Shown in pieces: positions 34,135 through 36,157 of a stretch of 36,157 nucleotides of DNA. This stretch comes from Lysobacterales bacterium. GTDB taxonomy: Bacteria > Pseudomonadota > Gammaproteobacteria > Xanthomonadales > Rhodanobacteraceae. The stretch covers positions 1 through 36,157 of the forward strand of contig JAATFF010000076.1 of assembly GCA_015655335.1 (NCBI GenBank). Reading direction: 5' to 3'. How positions within the stretch are numbered: position 1 is the stretch's first letter; each line of letters begins with the position of its first letter. A model generated the notes under the pieces. The model had not been told where the DNA came from. It did not search any database and was given only the letters and a program-made list of their open reading frames with translations. Made by a program: the position numbers and the translations under genes.

Positions 34135-34250
34135 CGGATACGGTGCGGCCCGCTTCCCAGAGCGAAAGCGCACAGCGAGCCATCGCAGGATAGGTATGTA
34201 TCTGCTTCTGAAAAGCATCCGGTAAGCCCGTCCCCGCGCCCGATGAGAGG

Positions 34251-34274
34251 CGTTATAATTTCGAGTATATGACG
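34251..34274. promoter_or_regulatory. ModE-like operator
   Basis: CGTTATA, ten bases, then TATGACG form a 24-bp imperfect palindrome. E. coli ModE sites have this layout (CGTTATA-N10-CATAACG at modA, from memory). It overlaps -10-like sequences on the minus strand and lies upstream of the molybdopterin-domain gene and just downstream of modE, so molybdate-ModE repression of that gene is a good inference. Confidence 0.65.
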
Positions 34275-34348
34275 GTTCGCCGTGAAGAAAAGTGTTCTGG
34301 CGCCGCCAAATCCAAGAAGCGGAATGCCTTGTGGCGGGTAGGCCGGCG

Positions 34349-35143
34349 TTAGCGGCTGGTGCCGAGGATGACGCTCGATGCCTTGACGATGGCCACGACG
34401 GCGGTGCCTTCCTCTAACCCCAGGGATAAGGCACTTTCCGCCGTCACGACCGCGGGCATCACATTGCCGCCCGTCAGGCGGATACGTACTTCGGTATTTA
34501 CCGCGCCCTGGGTGACCTGGATCACCGCGCCGGCAAACTGATTGCGCGCGGACAAGCGCATGCCGGCGTCAGGCAGACCTACCAACACGGAGGACGCCTT
34601 GATCAGCGCGATGGCGTCGACGCCGACCTCCAGTCCCAGGTCTTGCGTGCTCTCGCTGGTAAGCGTGGCGACCACGCGTTCGCCGCCGGGAAGTTCCAGT
34701 TCAACAGTGTCGTTGACGACGCCTTTGTGAATCGCCACGACGCGGCCGGAAAGCTGATTGCGTGCACTGGTCCGGAACATAAGGCTCCTTATCAGCTGGA
34801 TATCGGCCGCCGATGCATCGGCGAGGGTTTCGAATTGTTCGAGGAAGCGCCGCTGAATATCTTCCAGTGCTGCAAACGCTTCAACCAGCCGCTTTCCGCG
34901 CTCAGTGAGATGCGTTCCGCCACCACCCTTGCCGCCGGCGGCGCGAGTGACCAGCGGCTTATCCGCCAGATTGTTCATGGCGTCGATCGCGTCCCATGCG
35001 CCCTTGTAACTCATACCCATGGCGCGTGCGGCGGCGGTAATCGATCCGGTTTCGTCGATCTTGGACAGCAGTGCGATGCGATCCGCGCCGCCCAGAGTCC
35101 GACCGTCGGATAGCAGCGAAAGTGCACCTTTGAGCTTGAACAT
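34349..35143 (-). CDS. modE: Molybdenum-dependent transcriptional regulator ModE
   Basis: A 264-residue regulator, close to E. coli ModE (262). The N-terminal winged helix (about 1-115) has DETGSITAAARAMGMSYKGA and the wing GGKGGGGTHLTERG. Two Mop/TOBE molybdate-binding domains follow, each starting SARNQ: TSARNQLSGRVVAIHKGVVN and LSARNQFAGAVIQVTQGAVN. It represses molybdate transport genes and tunes molybdoenzyme genes when molybdate is bound. The start is the Met of FKLKGALSLL at 35143. No mod transporter genes are in the window. Confidence 0.95.
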   Translation of the reverse strand: MFKLKGALSLLSDGRTLGGADRIALLSKIDETGSITAAARAMGMSYKGAWDAIDAMNNLADKPLVTRAAGGKGGGGTHLTERGKRLVEAFAALEDIQRRFLEQFETLADASAADIQLIRSLMFRTSARNQLSGRVVAIHKGVVNDTVELELPGGERVVATLTSESTQDLGLEVGVDAIALIKASSVLVGLPDAGMRLSARNQFAGAVIQVTQGAVNTEVRIRLTGGNVMPAVVTAESALSLGLEEGTAVVAIVKASSVILGTSR

Positions 35144-35413
35144 GATTGTGCCAGCTCCGGCGTTTTCTATCGGTACAGCATCGAGTCTACTCGCTGTTGA
35201 CGATCCTCGCGGGCACATCTATCGGCGTGAACATAAGGCAGTAGTCGAGATGGCTGTGCCGTTATGAGCCGCGCGAATGGCGTTTCTAAGCAAAGTCCGT
35301 AAGCGATAAATCAATATCGATGTAGGTGTTTTCTTAATTACCGGGATGCATGCGCGCGCGAATGGTATCTCCCGTTATCGTCGAAAACTTTCAAGAATGA
35401 CGTGCGAAAACGT
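35144..35413. promoter_or_regulatory. Divergent promoter region of modE and the TpsB gene
   Basis: These 270 bases separate divergent genes. The half near the TpsB gene (35290-35340) is clearly AT-rich and contains CGATA-N6-TATCG (35304-35319), a possible operator. I found no confident promoter pair. Confidence 0.4.
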
Positions 35414-36157
35414 ATGGGGATCCCCGCTGTCAAGGAAGACGGTTCAGCCGGGTATGGCGACGTGCCATGGCTTCGCTGGTTCGCGTTAGCGAGTTTGGCG
35501 GTATCGCCTGCTGCGATGTCGCAAGCCAATCCCCTGGCACCCCCCACGACGCTCGACGAGCAACTTCAACGTGAACGCACTCAACGCCAGGCCGATGCAC
35601 AGCAGGCCGCCCGCAACGCGCCCGATGTGCGCCTTGCACGACAAACCGTCACCGATTTTCACACCACGGAGCTGCCGGTAGAAACATCGTGCTTTGAACT
35701 AAAGCGTATTCGCTTGCGCGGCGAGCGCAGCGACGCGTTCGGTTTTGTACGGCATTATCTCGACCACTATGCGGGCCGCTGTGTCGGCCGCGAGGGCATC
35801 AGCTTGATCGTGCGCCGTGCCGGTGATCTCATTCTGGATCGAGGTTATGTCACCACGCGCGTTGGCCTGGCGGAACAAGATCTTTCCAAGGGTGTGCTGA
35901 CAGTCACGCTGGTACCGGGCGTGATCCATGCAGTGCGCATGGCCGATGGCTCGCCCGCAGGCGACTGGCACTGGGCGCTGCCGATGCGCCCAGGCGATTT
36001 GCTCAACCTGCGCGATATCGAACAGGGGCTTGAGCAGATGAAGCGCGTGCCGTCACAGGATGTGGCAATCGATATCGCCCCCACGCAAGACACGGGCCAG
36101 TCCGATCTGGTCATCACCGTCAAACACAGCAAACCGTGGCGCATCGTCGCCACGCTG
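35414..36157 (+). CDS. TpsB-family two-partner secretion transporter (ShlB/FhaC/HecB-like), 5' part
   Basis: An open frame runs off the window; 248 codons are visible. The protein has an extended N-terminal leader and signal peptide (WLRWFALASLAVSPAAMSQA, residues 19-38), a Gln/Arg-rich linker (about 45-75), then a POTRA domain from about residue 92 (CFELKRIRLRGERSD, DLILDRGYVTTRV, GVLTVTLVPG) and a second POTRA beginning near LNLRDIEQGLEQMKR. This is the N-terminal half of a TpsB outer-membrane protein that exports a large TpsA exoprotein; both the barrel and the partner would lie beyond the window. The start is ATG 35414; GTG 35402 in the same frame is possible, and neither has a strong ribosome binding site. 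Confidence 0.85.
   Translation, partial: MGIPAVKEDGSAGYGDVPWLRWFALASLAVSPAAMSQANPLAPPTTLDEQLQRERTQRQADAQQAARNAPDVRLARQTVTDFHTTELPVETSCFELKRIRLRGERSDAFGFVRHYLDHYAGRCVGREGISLIVRRAGDLILDRGYVTTRVGLAEQDLSKGVLTVTLVPGVIHAVRMADGSPAGDWHWALPMRPGDLLNLRDIEQGLEQMKRVPSQDVAIDIAPTQDTGQSDLVITVKHSKPWRIVATL

Overview
The window reads as a chromosomal piece of a Rhodanobacteraceae-type gammaproteobacterium (Dyella/Rhodanobacter-like). The evidence is the roughly 60% GC content, the split hemD-hemX-hemY cluster, an Oar-type TonB receptor, and intergenic repeats of the kind seen in Xanthomonadales. The assignment comes from reading protein motifs, not from a database search.

Layout. Positions 1-1371: the 3' end of an IS5-like transposase inserted into, and truncating, a TonB-dependent receptor gene. 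1768-4698 (minus): a DUF1993 protein coupled to an MFS exporter, then an EF-hand protein coupled to folE. 4884-5702 (plus): a shikimate-dehydrogenase-like gene. 5703-6101: no gene, but a highly structured repeat. 6102-14087: rmuC, a Pr6Pr membrane protein, an RlmI-like rRNA methyltransferase, srkA, hotdog thioesterases, a ferredoxin-reductase, a YibN-like rhodanese and a lipoprotein. 14152-17345 (plus): hemD-hemX-hemY. 18096-28305 (minus): an expanded kdp potassium-uptake locus. 28465-31822 (minus): an amber-interrupted small membrane protein gene, a FUSC protein and uvrD. 31894-34134 (minus): DUF3185, an OprD-type porin and a sulfite-oxidase-fold protein behind a ModE-like operator. 34349-35143 (minus): modE. 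35414-end (plus): the start of a TpsB two-partner-secretion transporter.

The kdp locus reads, in transcription order: 30-aa membrane peptide, kdpF, kdpA, kdpB, 67-aa protein, outer-membrane porin, kdpC, kdpD, kdpE. A porin inside the operon suggests coordinated outer- and inner-membrane K+ uptake. A 292-bp element with a perfect 31-bp terminal inverted repeat and two internal long hairpins separates kdpD from kdpE and supplies part of the kdpD stop codon.

The most unusual layer is the repeats. (1) The kdpD/kdpE element looks like a non-autonomous transposable element bounded by TA. (2) The 5865-6047 region folds on paper into a compact multibranch structure whose hairpin loops all show GGA on the minus strand. 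(3) A second repeat family occurs twice, once intergenic (9427-9606) and once in frame inside uvrD, where it adds about 52 residues. Both copies carry an 18-bp palindrome that presents AUGGAU in the loop on the locally sense strand, resembling a CsrA/RsmA-binding hairpin. These are sequence-level observations; function is inferred.
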